Virus record (IMG/VR): IMGVR_UViG_3300050821_006434
Location: 1 to 38,444 of that record
Origin: a virus
Strand: one strand, 5' to 3'
Length of the DNA: 38,444 nt
In this document: positions 1 through 7,454 of the stretch, piece by piece
Layout: each line of letters begins with the position of its first letter
Numbering within the stretch: the stretch's first letter is position 1
Notes under the pieces: model-generated
The model's input: the letters and a program-made list of their open reading frames with translations, nothing else
What the model was told of the DNA's origin: nothing
Databases searched by the model: none
Position numbers and translations under genes: made by a program

Positions 1-997
1 TGTCTGTCTTAAAAGTAAGCTGATAAAAAAGATGGCCATCGAGTTTGACCAAAAAACCACTACAGTCTTCTGGGGCCTTAAGCGTTGAAAAGAGATAATC
101 TATGCCGTCGGTTGAGACTTCAGTTATATCAGCGCCTGTTGTATACATGATGACGGGACCCGCTTCCTCGCTTATCCCGACCCATACAATATAGTTGCCT
201 TGATATGCGATAGAACTTGGGTTGATACACCCATAGTCTATGCTAATGGAGTTGTTGCGTGTCCATGGGAACAATGCGCCACCTGTAAACGTCCATTGCT
301 CGGCGACTGTGTTCCCCATCACAAAGGTCATGTTTCCACGTCCTGGCATTGGTACTACGGCTTGAACAGTATCTGGTTTTGTTGTTAGTTGTCCAATGTA
401 TGGTGGCAATGTTGGCCATATAAGGCCATTGCTTGGAAGTGACAACCTCCATTCTGGAGTTCCTAATGATGCTACAATAAAATAGGTGTTTTGAAATGAC
501 AAGAAACCTGGTTTAAAATCTAAGGGTATTAATGTTTGTGTTGGCGTCAATTGTGTGGCACTTTGCGCTATGCTAAATATTGCAGTTTTCTGGTCATAAA
601 TATAAATATGTAGGCCATCAGAGAAAGCCACTTGTCCGGCCGTGTTCTCGGCAATAAAGACCTCTCCTGTTGTAGTAGTTAGGTTTCCAACAAATTGAGG
701 AACAAGTGCTTCATTAAAGTAGACGACTTCTGCACCAACAACCGCATAAAGCCTGTTAAATACTGTGGAGGTATGGTCGCCCCTGCCTTCACCGGATGAT
801 GCTATTTGCTGGATGAACATGAACCCTGCATAGTCAACCAAAAAGCCATCACTAATCATCATATTGAATGTTTGTGATTGGTTTATTTTGGGATATCTGC
901 CATAGGTGTTGCTTCCCACTATGTCGATTGGGATCTCAAACAATCCTTGTGAGTTCATAGGCGCTAGAGGACTAGCGCGTGTCCCTTCGTCTGCCAT
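1..997 (-). CDS. P22 gp10-like tail/DNA-stabilisation protein, N-terminal part (gene continues at 38444)
   Basis: This is the first 332 codons of a 539-residue protein. The last codon is split across the window ends and the frame continues without a break at 38444, finishing at 37822. The start at 997 follows AAGGACGG at good spacing (protein begins MADEGTRASPLAPMNSQGLF). The family in P22 forms a hexameric ring below the portal that closes the DNA channel after packaging. The sequence is rich in short beta-type segments with repeated YxxNG-like turns, as expected for a beta-propeller-like connector protein. P22 gp10 is 472 aa, so this one is somewhat longer. The neighbour upstream is a small membrane protein; downstream come a 101-aa protein and the ejection proteins, in the order of P22 late genes. 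The family call rests on position, size and general resemblance, not on an alignment. Confidence 0.75.
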   Translation of the reverse strand, partial: MADEGTRASPLAPMNSQGLFEIPIDIVGSNTYGRYPKINQSQTFNMMISDGFLVDYAGFMFIQQIASSGEGRGDHTSTVFNRLYAVVGAEVVYFNEALVPQFVGNLTTTTGEVFIAENTAGQVAFSDGLHIYIYDQKTAIFSIAQSATQLTPTQTLIPLDFKPGFLSFQNTYFIVASLGTPEWRLSLPSNGLIWPTLPPYIGQLTTKPDTVQAVVPMPGRGNMTFVMGNTVAEQWTFTGGALFPWTRNNSISIDYGCINPSSIAYQGNYIVWVGISEEAGPVIMYTTGADITEVSTDGIDYLFSTLKAPEDCSGFLVKLDGHLFYQLTFKTD

Positions 998-1028
998 TTA
1001 ACCGTCCTTGGTTAATTCAACTACTTAA

Positions 1029-1217
1029 TTAAACAATCCACCTAAACCCATGCGCCATAAGCCCCAATAGGCTAAAAAAACCTGTTCCCATCAAGCCTAA
1101 CATCCATTTCTGAGTAGACTCAATGCGCTCAAGTGTTTTTTCAATCTCTATGTCTTTCTGCTTAATCAATTCTATGTCCAGTTGTTCTCTGGTATATAAC
1201 TCACTACTACCGTTCAT
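1029..1217 (-). CDS. small protein with N-terminal coiled coil and C-terminal membrane segment (XhlA-like architecture)
   Basis: A 62-aa protein: residues about 8-35 are charged and heptad-like (EQLDIELIKQKDIEIEKTL), followed by one hydrophobic segment at about 40-60 (MLGLMGTGFFSLLGLMAHGF). This coiled coil plus C-terminal transmembrane layout is that of XhlA-type haemolysin/holin accessory proteins, which suggests a membrane or lysis role, but no diagnostic motif is visible. The start follows AAAAGGCAATAAA and lies 1 nt after the stop of the upstream membrane-protein gene, so the two are probably translated together. The gene sits between that protein and the gp10-like gene. Confidence 0.6.
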   Translation of the reverse strand: MNGSSELYTREQLDIELIKQKDIEIEKTLERIESTQKWMLGLMGTGFFSLLGLMAHGFRWIV

Positions 1218-1218
1218 T

Positions 1219-1617
1219 TTATTGCCTTTTTCCTGCTTCTAAAATTGGCATTCCGGCTTCTGTTGGAATGTATATTACCTTGTCATTGGTATGTTGCAAT
1301 GAATCAATCCACAAGTATCTTAAATACCCTTCATTGCCCTTGAGGCTTTCACCAATTATTTTGTTGGCCAGAGCCACACCTTTTGCGCGTTCTACTTCTG
1401 CGGCAGCGAGCATAATAGCAGCATCTTTTTTGGCTTCTGCTTCCCGTACTACAATTTTCCGGTTCCACTCGGCACGCTTTAATTCAGCTTCGCCTTTTAG
1501 TGCAGATGACCATAAATTGTACTTTGCATAACATCCGCCAATACAAAAACAAAACAATACTATTGCTATTACAAGCGCCAAAAACCCAATTATCATGTGT
1601 TTTAAATCATCGTCCAT
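1219..1617 (-). CDS. membrane protein resembling the C-terminal half of SPFH/prohibitin-type proteins
   Basis: A 132-aa protein with one N-terminal transmembrane segment (residues about 8-30) followed by a long Ala/Glu/Lys-rich helix (about 36-90) containing VREAEAKKDAAIMLAAAEVE and the AKGVALANKIIG stretch, then IYIPTEAGMPILEAGK near the end. The alanine-rich helix followed by a short 'VIYIPTEAGMPI' segment is typical of the tail of prohibitin/HflK-type SPFH proteins; the globular SPFH domain itself is missing. Start follows AAGGGTCTTAA. It is co-directional with the structural genes and directly upstream of the small XhlA-like protein. Role unknown; a membrane-associated lysis or virion function is possible. 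Confidence 0.65.
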   Translation of the reverse strand: MDDDLKHMIIGFLALVIAIVLFCFCIGGCYAKYNLWSSALKGEAELKRAEWNRKIVVREAEAKKDAAIMLAAAEVERAKGVALANKIIGESLKGNEGYLRYLWIDSLQHTNDKVIYIPTEAGMPILEAGKRQ

Positions 1618-1665
1618 TTAAGACCCTTATATGTTGTTGAATTTCAACGAATCATATCATAACTT

Positions 1666-2370
1666 CTAAAAAGGCCACCATCCCTGGGACAAGTTCACAA
1701 ACTGCCAATCGAAGGTCGCGTTGGTTGTAAAGAAAGACCTCTTTGTGATTGACACGTCTGCGGGACTTACAGACTTCAATTTTTTAACAATCTGCTTGAG
1801 CTTTTCAGCGCATGTATCTGGGAATGTCTGGCCGTACTCACAGCATATGTACTGTGCGAGAGCAAACCGTAAATATTCTATGTAAAACAAATCATAAGTT
1901 AGCGATATGTCCTGAAACTCTGTAACATCAGACAGCGCAAACTTGCCCCAAATGTTTACTAGATAGTTTTGGTTAGGAACAAAGTATAAAAACAAGTTCG
2001 CCCCACCTAAGCATCGTTCATATCGATAACTAAATGGCAATGCCTGAAGATTGTCGACACGAGGTGTGCTGAAATATTCTTTTCGTGTTAACGAGTTCAT
2101 TGAGAACCGTACGTCCCCAATATTAAAAGTCGTTGTGTCGGCTTCTGCCAAATTAGGAATAAAATACTCTTCTTGTCCCTGGACTGTCGTAATCTGAAAA
2201 TTCTGGTAATAGGGTATGAGTTGTAAGTCTGAGAACTTTACATCCAAGAGCGCATTTAAGAGATACAGACCATCATCCATCTGTGAGCCTGAAATGGTCT
2301 GTAAATCACGTGCGAGCACTTGCGAAAGGAAATATGCCCTAGTTATAAGTTGCCCTGCTAAATAGGCCAT
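1666..2370 (-). CDS. head-tail connector / tail accessory protein in the P22 gp4 position
   Basis: A 234-aa protein starting MAYLAGQLITRAYFLSQVLA. The start at 2370 is chosen because GGGAGGAAAT lies just upstream; an in-frame start at 2412 would lack a site and overlap the upstream gene. The N-terminal half looks helical, followed by a beta-rich segment (QITTVQGQEEYFIPN, then GDVRFSM). In P22 the gene after coat encodes gp4 (166 aa), which binds the portal and begins tail assembly. This protein is longer and lies between a structural protein and the membrane proteins that precede gp10. The assignment is mostly by position and by the helical-then-beta layout seen in connector proteins. Confidence 0.55.
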   Translation of the reverse strand: MAYLAGQLITRAYFLSQVLARDLQTISGSQMDDGLYLLNALLDVKFSDLQLIPYYQNFQITTVQGQEEYFIPNLAEADTTTFNIGDVRFSMNSLTRKEYFSTPRVDNLQALPFSYRYERCLGGANLFLYFVPNQNYLVNIWGKFALSDVTEFQDISLTYDLFYIEYLRFALAQYICCEYGQTFPDTCAEKLKQIVKKLKSVSPADVSITKRSFFTTNATFDWQFVNLSQGWWPF

Positions 2371-2386
2371 ATTTCCTCCCCTCAGC

Positions 2387-3178
2387 TTACACGAACCAGG
2401 TATAACCAGCAACGCTAATTGCTACAGCGTCACTACCGCTTGATACTTTGTAGTTGATTACAGGGGATGAAACAGTTGAAATCACTACAGATTGTGCAAG
2501 CAAATTGCTAAGCGTGGTTGTGTGCGCGGTGCCTGTGACAACAGGTGCTGTAATGATTACCTGATCGCCTATGCCATTTCCTGACTGCATCCTCAATGTA
2601 TCTGCGGCTGCATTTCCTGAGTAGTTTGTGAAAATGGAAACAGGTGTATTATTAACATTAGGCACAAGTGTAATCAGGTTTACGTTGGCATAAGTTGTAG
2701 ATGCACCAGCGGTCACCGCAGTTGCCTGGAAGGCATCATAGGTAAATGATCGTAAAGTGGAGTTTCCTGCTGTCCAATAACCTTTGAGGAAATGCACACT
2801 TGCATCACTTGGTGCATAACCAATAAGCAAGAATGCACTATAGCCAAATGGCATTAGAGGCGCTGTAAGGGATGTTGAAATCACGGCACCTGTTGGATTA
2901 AATGTGACAGGATCCCACACAAGATAAACCGCATACATTGTACTAGCAGCAAATGTTCCCTGGTCAAGGCCATTCAAACCATTAACGGCTGCATTGATTA
3001 CAATAGTGCTGCTTGTGCTAAGCTGAAAAGTACCAGTTGAATCCAAGCAGCTACCAGGAGCAATGTCCAACAATGTGTTAGGGGTCGTAGCATCATTGCT
3101 AATACCAAAGCCATTGATGTAATAGGGTTGGTATTGGCCATATTGTACGTAGGTTTGTGTATCGTAAGTTTCTGACAT
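2387..3178 (-). CDS. probable virion structural protein of unknown role
   Basis: A 263-aa, Ser/Thr/Ala/Asn-rich, beta-type protein starting MSETYDTQTYVQYGQYQPYY. The start at 3178 has AAGGATATT upstream; the longer frame to 3235 is not supported by a site. Low-charge sequence with repeated short hydrophobic strands suits a surface or decoration protein of the capsid or tail. Its gene lies downstream of the coat gene, from which it is separated only by the HNH gene, and ends 17 nt before the next gene. I do not recognise a family. Confidence 0.65.
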   Translation of the reverse strand: MSETYDTQTYVQYGQYQPYYINGFGISNDATTPNTLLDIAPGSCLDSTGTFQLSTSSTIVINAAVNGLNGLDQGTFAASTMYAVYLVWDPVTFNPTGAVISTSLTAPLMPFGYSAFLLIGYAPSDASVHFLKGYWTAGNSTLRSFTYDAFQATAVTAGASTTYANVNLITLVPNVNNTPVSIFTNYSGNAAADTLRMQSGNGIGDQVIITAPVVTGTAHTTTLSNLLAQSVVISTVSSPVINYKVSSGSDAVAISVAGYTWFV

Positions 3179-3244
3179 TGTAATATCCTTATTCAAATTG
3201 TCCTTATGGCTTACCACATATCCGCTATATGGCAAGTCGTTCAG

Positions 3245-3790
3245 TCATTTTCCTTCGTTTTGGTGGTGCTCCATATGATGTTTTCTACATAACCACCTAA
3301 CTTGTAGGGGCTTATAATAATCATCATGATGTGCCTCTATCTTCTTTTCCGTACCACAAACTTCACATGGCTCCTTTATCAATATTCCCTCAGATATGTT
3401 TTTCCATGTCAGTTTACGAACAGCATCTTTATATTTTTGTTCGGGAGTTTTAATTCTGGCTTTTCGCATGGCATATTTACATGACCAGCAATAGCTTTCA
3501 TTTTTAAACTTCTCTCCCTTTTCCATTTTGCATTTACTGCAATAGATGCTTCTTCCCATGCCTTTCGGATTTTCTGGCCTCCTTCCTAATTCAAGGCTCT
3601 TAGCCTGCCATCTTGCACGCTTACATTCATTACAATAACTATCTTTAATATTCTCTTTCTTATTGCCACAATTTGCGCAATCAGGCTTTGCTCTTTTTTT
3701 CCACATTTCGCGATTACATGCTAAGCAATAACCACTCTTGGGATTTTCCTTAACCTTCTTACATGTGTAGCAATAAATGCTTCTATTCAC
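3245..3790 (-). CDS. HNH endonuclease with tandem zinc-ribbon repeats (free-standing homing type)
   Basis: A 181-aa protein read from a GTG at 3790 that follows AAGGGG at good spacing ([14 protein letters not shown]). Four CxxC...CxxC units occur in the first two thirds (YCYTCKK/YCLACNR, DCANCGN/YCNECKR, YCSKCKM/YCWSCKY), then a basic stretch, then a C-terminal HNH module at about 140-178 with [15 protein letters not shown] and [11 protein letters not shown]. The two histidines of AHHDD and the final HH are the expected catalytic and metal ligands. HNH proteins of this type nick DNA and spread by homing; the ribbons probably bind DNA. The gene interrupts the coat-to-connector order of the P22 group and has its own 5' palindrome, which suggests a recent insertion. 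No intron is needed, since the flanking genes are intact. Confidence 0.85.
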   Translation of the reverse strand: MNRSIYCYTCKKVKENPKSGYCLACNREMWKKRAKPDCANCGNKKENIKDSYCNECKRARWQAKSLELGRRPENPKGMGRSIYCSKCKMEKGEKFKNESYCWSCKYAMRKARIKTPEQKYKDAVRKLTWKNISEGILIKEPCEVCGTEKKIEAHHDDYYKPLQVRWLCRKHHMEHHQNEGK

Positions 3791-3798
3791 TTGTGCCC

Positions 3799-3834
3799 CT
3801 TGTATTATATTAAACACTCATTATATAATACAAG
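3799..3834. repeat. 12-bp perfect inverted repeat between coat and HNH genes
   Basis: Arms CTTGTATTATAT (3799-3810) and ATATAATACAAG (3823-3834) are perfect complements around a 12-nt spacer. The element lies in the coat-HNH gap just upstream of the GTG start of the HNH gene. On the minus strand there is no T-run after it, so it is not a classical terminator; it could stabilise the coat mRNA end, limit HNH translation, or mark the insertion edge. Confidence 0.7.
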
Positions 3835-3857
3835 TGGCTTTTAAGCCAGTATTAGAC

Positions 3858-5192
3858 TCATAAGGGAAAAATCATTCTCATCGAATCTTCCGCTATAAGA
3901 CTGCTACCCCATGTACAGTCCCTAACATACGATCTGTTGTCCTTACCAAATTGAACACCCCAATAATGTCTAAGGGACGCACCAGACTCTTTGTCTTTAA
4001 AGTAGACTGTTTCGAAAGGTGATTGGTTAGGCAAACGAGGCATTGCCAAGTAGAAACTGTTACCAGCGTCCATCCATCCTGCTTGGTGAGAAGGAACCGG
4101 AGTTATAGTCATTCCCGCTTGGATAACGTTGTTGATGTTTTGGTTTTGATTTTGCGCGGATACTAAACCAATGCTGTTATTGATAGTCTGAATATTTATA
4201 ACAATAGTTCCTGCAACTGAGTTTGCATTAGCTATCGCCCTAAATTGCACAGGCAGACGGGTTGGTTGATGACCAATAAATGTCAAGAACCTCATATTAG
4301 GTTTGCCAGAAACGCCATCATTAAACTGGAACAAATCGCCAGCCAGTACAGCATTGGCGGCCGTTGAACCTGTCGGTTCAGTGACGGTTATTTGGGTTAC
4401 GTTAACACCTGTAGGGTCGTTGGTTGAAACTACTGTCAGTACGTTGTTCGGTGCAGCAGCATTAGCTACAAAACCTGATATATGAATAGGCAGAAGGTTT
4501 GAAACACCCCACTTAACATCAAGACCGGCGTAAGAACCAAGCTCCCAAGCCTTAGAGATTTCGTTGTTTCGGTCTGGTGCGAATTGGTTCAATCCTGTTC
4601 CAACTATTGCAGGAACTAAGTCAATTGGTATAACTCCGCGCTTCATGTGCGTAGATGCGCCAAATGCGGTAAAATTTGCCCAGGATTGCGCTAATTGCTG
4701 ATAGGAATTTATGGGCGTGACTCCATCCCCATAGAACCTGAATGGTCCACTGTTGATTTGCGCTGTTCCAAATTCAGGACTATTCGGGTTATTTCCTACA
4801 ACACCTGAAATGATGTTTTTCAGGATGTCTGACTCAATCCCGGCGCCAATTTCCTTGGCCGCTGCAATCCCAAACCTGTCCATGTATTGCTCAACATTGA
4901 AAATAAACTGCTCATCTGTATAAGCAGCAGACACGTTTTTCGCTTGTGAGCAAATTAGGGATTGCAGTCGTTGCACTGAAGGTTGTTCAGTGATGACTAG
5001 GCCATCGTATGATATATACCGTGGGGTACAATCGAATGTGATAACATCGCCCAAGTTACCAGGGCGTTCGTTGAATTCTTCTAGTGATTTGTTGGCATTG
5101 GAGATTCCCCAATACTCGTTATCAAGCCAGGCTAGCTCTGATTTAATATAGAGCTGTACGTTTTGTAAAATATTGACTGGTGTATTAGCCAT
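3858..5192 (-). CDS. major capsid (coat) protein, P22 gp5-like
   Basis: A 444-aa protein whose gene directly follows the scaffold gene, as in P22 (coat 430 aa). The start has GAGAGGAATTGCA upstream. The N-terminal 200 residues contain helix-rich segments such as YMDRFGIAAAKEIGAGIESD and the segment around 'SYQQLAQSWANFTAFGASTHMKRG' region, consistent with the spine helix of the HK97 fold. Between about 250 and 345 there is a Val/Thr-rich beta segment that would fit the inserted telokin-like I-domain of P22 coat. The C-terminus carries the DNRSYVRDCTWGSS strand region. Role: forms the icosahedral shell with scaffold. Identification is by synteny, size and fold pattern. Confidence 0.85.
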   Translation of the reverse strand: MANTPVNILQNVQLYIKSELAWLDNEYWGISNANKSLEEFNERPGNLGDVITFDCTPRYISYDGLVITEQPSVQRLQSLICSQAKNVSAAYTDEQFIFNVEQYMDRFGIAAAKEIGAGIESDILKNIISGVVGNNPNSPEFGTAQINSGPFRFYGDGVTPINSYQQLAQSWANFTAFGASTHMKRGVIPIDLVPAIVGTGLNQFAPDRNNEISKAWELGSYAGLDVKWGVSNLLPIHISGFVANAAAPNNVLTVVSTNDPTGVNVTQITVTEPTGSTAANAVLAGDLFQFNDGVSGKPNMRFLTFIGHQPTRLPVQFRAIANANSVAGTIVINIQTINNSIGLVSAQNQNQNINNVIQAGMTITPVPSHQAGWMDAGNSFYLAMPRLPNQSPFETVYFKDKESGASLRHYWGVQFGKDNRSYVRDCTWGSSLIAEDSMRMIFPL

Positions 5193-5247
5193 TGCAATTC
5201 CTCTCCATGTGAATTTACTTCACAAAGAGTGAACCGCATGGCTATGC

Positions 5248-5982
5248 CTATTTGAATTTCTTGACTAATAAACGCCTCAAGTCTTCCTGTGACATGTCAT
5301 GCTGGCTCATCTCCTTGTTGCCAGATGTTGTCGAGGACTTAATTTGTGACATCGGATCTCGAGCACGAACCTCTTCATCTTTCGCTGTTTGGTTCGTCTT
5401 TATGGAATCACTTAAACTTTTCAATGCTTTCTGTGCTTGATATGGCTGGTTGTGCGCCATGTTTAACAACGACTCCATCTTGGAGGGGTTGTCTAGCACT
5501 TCTTTCATTATGTCCCCTGTGTTCTCCATTTGGTTTGCCATAGCAATAAAGGAGTGCATCCTAGGATCATTATAGTTTAAATTGTTAAGTTCCTGCTCTA
5601 AGCCAGGGTGTTGTTGTTCAGCAGCCTGCATCTTTTGAACAAATGTATTTACCATTTGGTCTTGTTGCAGCTTCTGTACATGCTGTTGTAAGGCAAGAGG
5701 TGCGCGCTCAGAAATCATGCGCTCAATATCAGCCTGGGACATTTGCGCCATCCCACCTAGTTGCTGTGGTGCTGGTGCTTGTTGTTCAGGCGCTTGTGGC
5801 GCTTGTTGCTGTAGTTCCATTAAAGCCTCTCTCTTCCCTCGTTCATATGCTTTTGCCTTTTCGCGATCCACGACCTTTTTTACAACGTCACTTGGAAACG
5901 ATTTTTTCGGCTGTTCACCTTCAGGCTTAGCATCTGCAACAGGCTCTACATCCTGGATTACATCCTCTAAATCTTCTGTCAT
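5248..5982 (-). CDS. scaffolding protein, P22 gp8-like position
   Basis: A 244-aa, highly charged and Gln/Ala/Met-rich protein directly upstream of coat. It has an acidic N-terminus (TEDLEDVIQDVEPVADA), a KKxVDREKAKAYERGKREAL helix, a Gln/Pro-rich linker (QQQAPQAPEQQAPAPQQ), helical middle segments and a basic C-terminal tail ending VKKFK, which suits coat binding as in P22 scaffold. Scaffolds direct procapsid assembly and then leave. Start follows AAGAGG. A TATAAT promoter and RNA element B lie in the 270-nt upstream gap, so the gene may have its own expression control. Confidence 0.85.
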   Translation of the reverse strand: MTEDLEDVIQDVEPVADAKPEGEQPKKSFPSDVVKKVVDREKAKAYERGKREALMELQQQAPQAPEQQAPAPQQLGGMAQMSQADIERMISERAPLALQQHVQKLQQDQMVNTFVQKMQAAEQQHPGLEQELNNLNYNDPRMHSFIAMANQMENTGDIMKEVLDNPSKMESLLNMAHNQPYQAQKALKSLSDSIKTNQTAKDEEVRARDPMSQIKSSTTSGNKEMSQHDMSQEDLRRLLVKKFK

Positions 5983-6008
5983 AAATCCTCTTTATCGACT
6001 TTTATAAG

Positions 6009-6040
6009 CGGTGTCACCGTGAAATCATCGTTACGTAACG
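6009..6040. promoter_or_regulatory. two palindromes in the scaffold leader
   Basis: CGGTGTCACCG (6009-6019, odd-length palindrome) and CGTTACGTAACG (6029-6040, perfect 12-bp palindrome) lie between the promoter at 6090-6118 and the scaffold start. They could be operators or short RNA hairpins in the 5' untranslated region. No protein can be assigned. Confidence 0.45.
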
Positions 6041-6089
6041 TGTAAAGAATCGGCCAGGTTCGCGTGTGGCGACGTGAGTTACTAACTTT

Positions 6090-6118
6090 ATTATACGCAA
6101 TACTTTGTTTTACTACAA
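6090..6118 (-). promoter_or_regulatory. sigma70-type promoter for scaffold/coat
   Basis: On the minus strand, TTGTAG (6113-6118) is followed after exactly 17 nt by a perfect TATAAT (6090-6095). It is placed about 110 nt before the scaffold start and directly after RNA element B. It would give extra transcription of scaffold, coat and following genes. Confidence 0.6.
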
Positions 6119-6123
6119 GTTGA

Positions 6124-6251
6124 TGATGATTGGCAGGAATTGCACCTACTATACCCAACGTATTTACTAATGTCCCTACCCAGGATTAAGTATGGCCTTA
6201 TGCAAAGCCTTTTTGTTTGGATCCGCTTCACTGTCAGCAGCGCAATCATCA
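6124..6251 (-). ncRNA. tRNA-like structured RNA element, copy B
   Basis: Read on the minus strand: 5' arm TGATGATTG (6243-6251) pairs perfectly with CAATCATCA (6124-6132), 9 bp. After a 2-nt linker comes a hairpin, CTGCT/AGCGG, with loop GACAGTGA (6228-6235). At the 3' side GTAGG/CCTGC (6133-6149) encloses loop TGCAATT and stacks directly on the closing stem, as T-arm and acceptor do in tRNA. The 73-nt insert contains a further hairpin GGCTTT/AAGGCC with loop GCAT (6194-6209). Both conserved loops are identical to those of copy A at 21475-21688 while stem sequences differ in compensating ways. The element begins 3 nt after a small gene's stop and lies before the scaffold promoter. Confidence 0.75.
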
Positions 6252-6254
6252 TAA

Positions 6255-6341
6255 TTACTTCATACAATCTTTTTTCACCATCTTTTTAACAAGCTTCTTG
6301 TCTTCTTTCACATCAGGATGTTTCTTGGATTCTTTCTTCAT
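6255..6341 (-). CDS. 28-aa lysine-rich peptide
   Basis: ATG at 6341 follows GGGAGCG and encodes a peptide with 13 Lys among 28 residues (MKKESKKHPDVKEDKKLVKK, then MVKKDCMK). It overlaps the end of the upstream small gene by 29 nt and ends 3 nt before RNA element B. It matches the composition of the neighbouring basic small proteins. Function unknown; could be a chance frame. Confidence 0.45.
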   Translation of the reverse strand: MKKESKKHPDVKEDKKLVKKMVKKDCMK

Positions 6342-6501
6342 GATAATAACGCTCCCATTCAGTAGTAGCATAATATAACTCTCTTGATATCTCTAAGGCC
6401 ATTATGCGATAACTTTGCCAATTGGCTTTGGATTCAAGCTTTCCCAGGTCTTGTATGACTTCTCTTACTCTGTTTTTAAACCATTCATGTCTAGGCAGCA
6501 T
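6313..6501 (-). CDS. hypothetical small protein
   Basis: 62 aa starting MLPRHEWFKNRVREVIQDLG, predicted almost wholly helical with a Tyr/Glu-rich end (YYATTEWERYYHEERIQ). The start is fixed by a TAATG overlap with the stop of the upstream 47-aa gene and by AAAGGG upstream, indicating coupled translation. No family recognised. Confidence 0.6.
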   Translation of the reverse strand: MLPRHEWFKNRVREVIQDLGKLESKANWQSYRIMALEISRELYYATTEWERYYHEERIQETS

Positions 6502-6644
6502 TACTTTTTCCCTTTGCATGAGTTCATCTCTTTCATTTTGCCATGGTGCTTTTTAGCTTCTTTCAAGTGGTGCTCTGCCTCTTTTACTTTTGCCATTGCC
6601 TCTTTTTTATGATGCATGTGCATTTTTTTATGGTCTTCTTTCAT
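6501..6644 (-). CDS. 47-aa His/Lys-rich small protein
   Basis: Starts MKEDHKKMHMHHKKEAMAKV and continues with EHHLKEAKKHHGKMKEMN; about half the residues are Lys, His or Glu and it should form a single amphipathic helix, with possible metal binding through the HxHH clusters. Too short for usual gene finders. Its TAA overlaps the next ATG (TAATG). Belongs to the run of basic small proteins between portal and scaffold. Confidence 0.6.
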   Translation of the reverse strand: MKEDHKKMHMHHKKEAMAKVKEAEHHLKEAKKHHGKMKEMNSCKGKK

Positions 6645-6655
6645 TGTTATTTTCC

Positions 6656-6850
6656 TTAATAACCTAATGGATCAAATCCACCTTTGTTTCTTCGGACAAT
6701 GTCCTTCCCTTTTTTCTCATAAAGTAGCTTTCCTTCTTTATCTCTCATCTTTAGTCTTTCTTCATGAAGTTCTTTATAGGGATCGTTTGCCATTTCCTTT
6801 ATTTTCTCTTTTGCATTAGAGAGTTTTTTTTCTATGGCTTCCAGGATCAT
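6656..6850 (-). CDS. hypothetical small helical protein
   Basis: 64 aa, MILEAIEKKLSNAKEKIKEM at the start and a conserved-looking tail (YEKKGKDIVRRNKGGFDPLG). Helical and basic. It is coupled to the upstream gene by an ATGA overlap. No family recognised, though its tail 'NKGGFDPLGY' looks like a short peptide tag that could be checked for conservation. Confidence 0.65.
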   Translation of the reverse strand: MILEAIEKKLSNAKEKIKEMANDPYKELHEERLKMRDKEGKLLYEKKGKDIVRRNKGGFDPLGY

Positions 6851-6990
6851 TTCATGCCCCTTTGTTCTTTGTACTGATTCTTGTATTTCTTGTCTTTAAG
6901 GTCTTTTTCAGCACGTTTTTCCGTACGTCCCTCATTGTTTTCGTTCTTTGTACTACGCTTGCACTTATCAGACATTTTTTGGTAGGTCAT
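6847..6990 (-). CDS. 47-aa basic hypothetical protein
   Basis: Start at 6990 chosen because AGGAGCGGCAAA precedes it; the frame is open further upstream but without a site. Starts MTYQKMSDKCKRSTKNENNE; dominated by Lys, Arg, Glu and Asn. It overlaps the next gene by ATGA. Function unknown. Confidence 0.55.
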   Translation of the reverse strand: MTYQKMSDKCKRSTKNENNEGRTEKRAEKDLKDKKYKNQYKEQRGMK

Positions 6991-7006
6991 TTTGCCGCTC
7001 CTTGGT

Positions 7007-7222
7007 TTATTGATTGCGATCCTTTCGCATCTTTGCTTTGTACTTAACATCTTCGGTTTGCTTAGTCTTTCCTCGTTTGCGCTCTTCAATGGCCTCACGT
7101 TTTCCTACGGTGAGCGGGTCAACCACTGGCATCTCTTTTCTTTTTATTGGCTTGCCGGAAGTGCCCCCTTCCTTCATTGGCTTTTTGGCCTTTGGCTTTG
7201 GTTTCATTGACTCGTAGGCCAT
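7007..7222 (-). CDS. basic Pro/Lys-rich small protein
   Basis: 71 aa starting MAYESMKPKPKAKKPMKEGG, then PIKRKEMPVVDPLTVGKREA. GGAGAAAGGGA precedes the start. The sequence looks disordered at the N-terminus and helical at the C-terminus and may bind nucleic acid or the capsid. It overlaps the upstream 111-aa frame by about 100 nt, which is unusual; both frames have plausible starts. Confidence 0.55.
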   Translation of the reverse strand: MAYESMKPKPKAKKPMKEGGTSGKPIKRKEMPVVDPLTVGKREAIEERKRGKTKQTEDVKYKAKMRKDRNQ

Positions 7223-7454
7223 TCCCTTTCTCCGTTAGATTGACAAGATACTTATTAATTTCTACTAAAAAATTGTGCATTATATCGTGCTGTTCTTCAA
7301 GCAATTTTATTCGGCCAGAAAGCTTTTGGTTTTCCAAGAAGGACTTGTTTGCATGGTGCTTTGCTTCACAGAGTTGGTTTGTTATAAACCAATAATCTTT
7401 ATGCATTTGCCTTTGGTAGCGTTGCGCAAGATATGCTTTAATTCTTTTTATCAT
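7119..7454 (-). CDS. hypothetical helical protein, long overlap with the next gene
   Basis: 111 aa; residues 1-75 (MIKRIKAYLAQRYQRQMHKD, later coiled-coil-like LENQKLSGRIKLLEEQHDIM) look like a real protein, whereas the last 35 residues lie over the next gene and look like its shadow. The start is coupled to the upstream gene by an ATGA overlap and has GGAAAG upstream. Either the overlap is genuine or the gene has lost its original stop. Confidence 0.5.
   Translation of the reverse strand: MIKRIKAYLAQRYQRQMHKDYWFITNQLCEAKHHANKSFLENQKLSGRIKLLEEQHDIMHNFLVEINKYLVNLTEKGNGLRVNETKAKGQKANEGRGHFRQANKKKRDASG

Noticed and set aside
6091-6252. 53-codon open frame through RNA element B (MMIALLTVKRIQTKR...)
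   Set aside because: No ribosome site; the frame ends in the promoter, and the base pairing and loops shared with copy A explain the sequence better.
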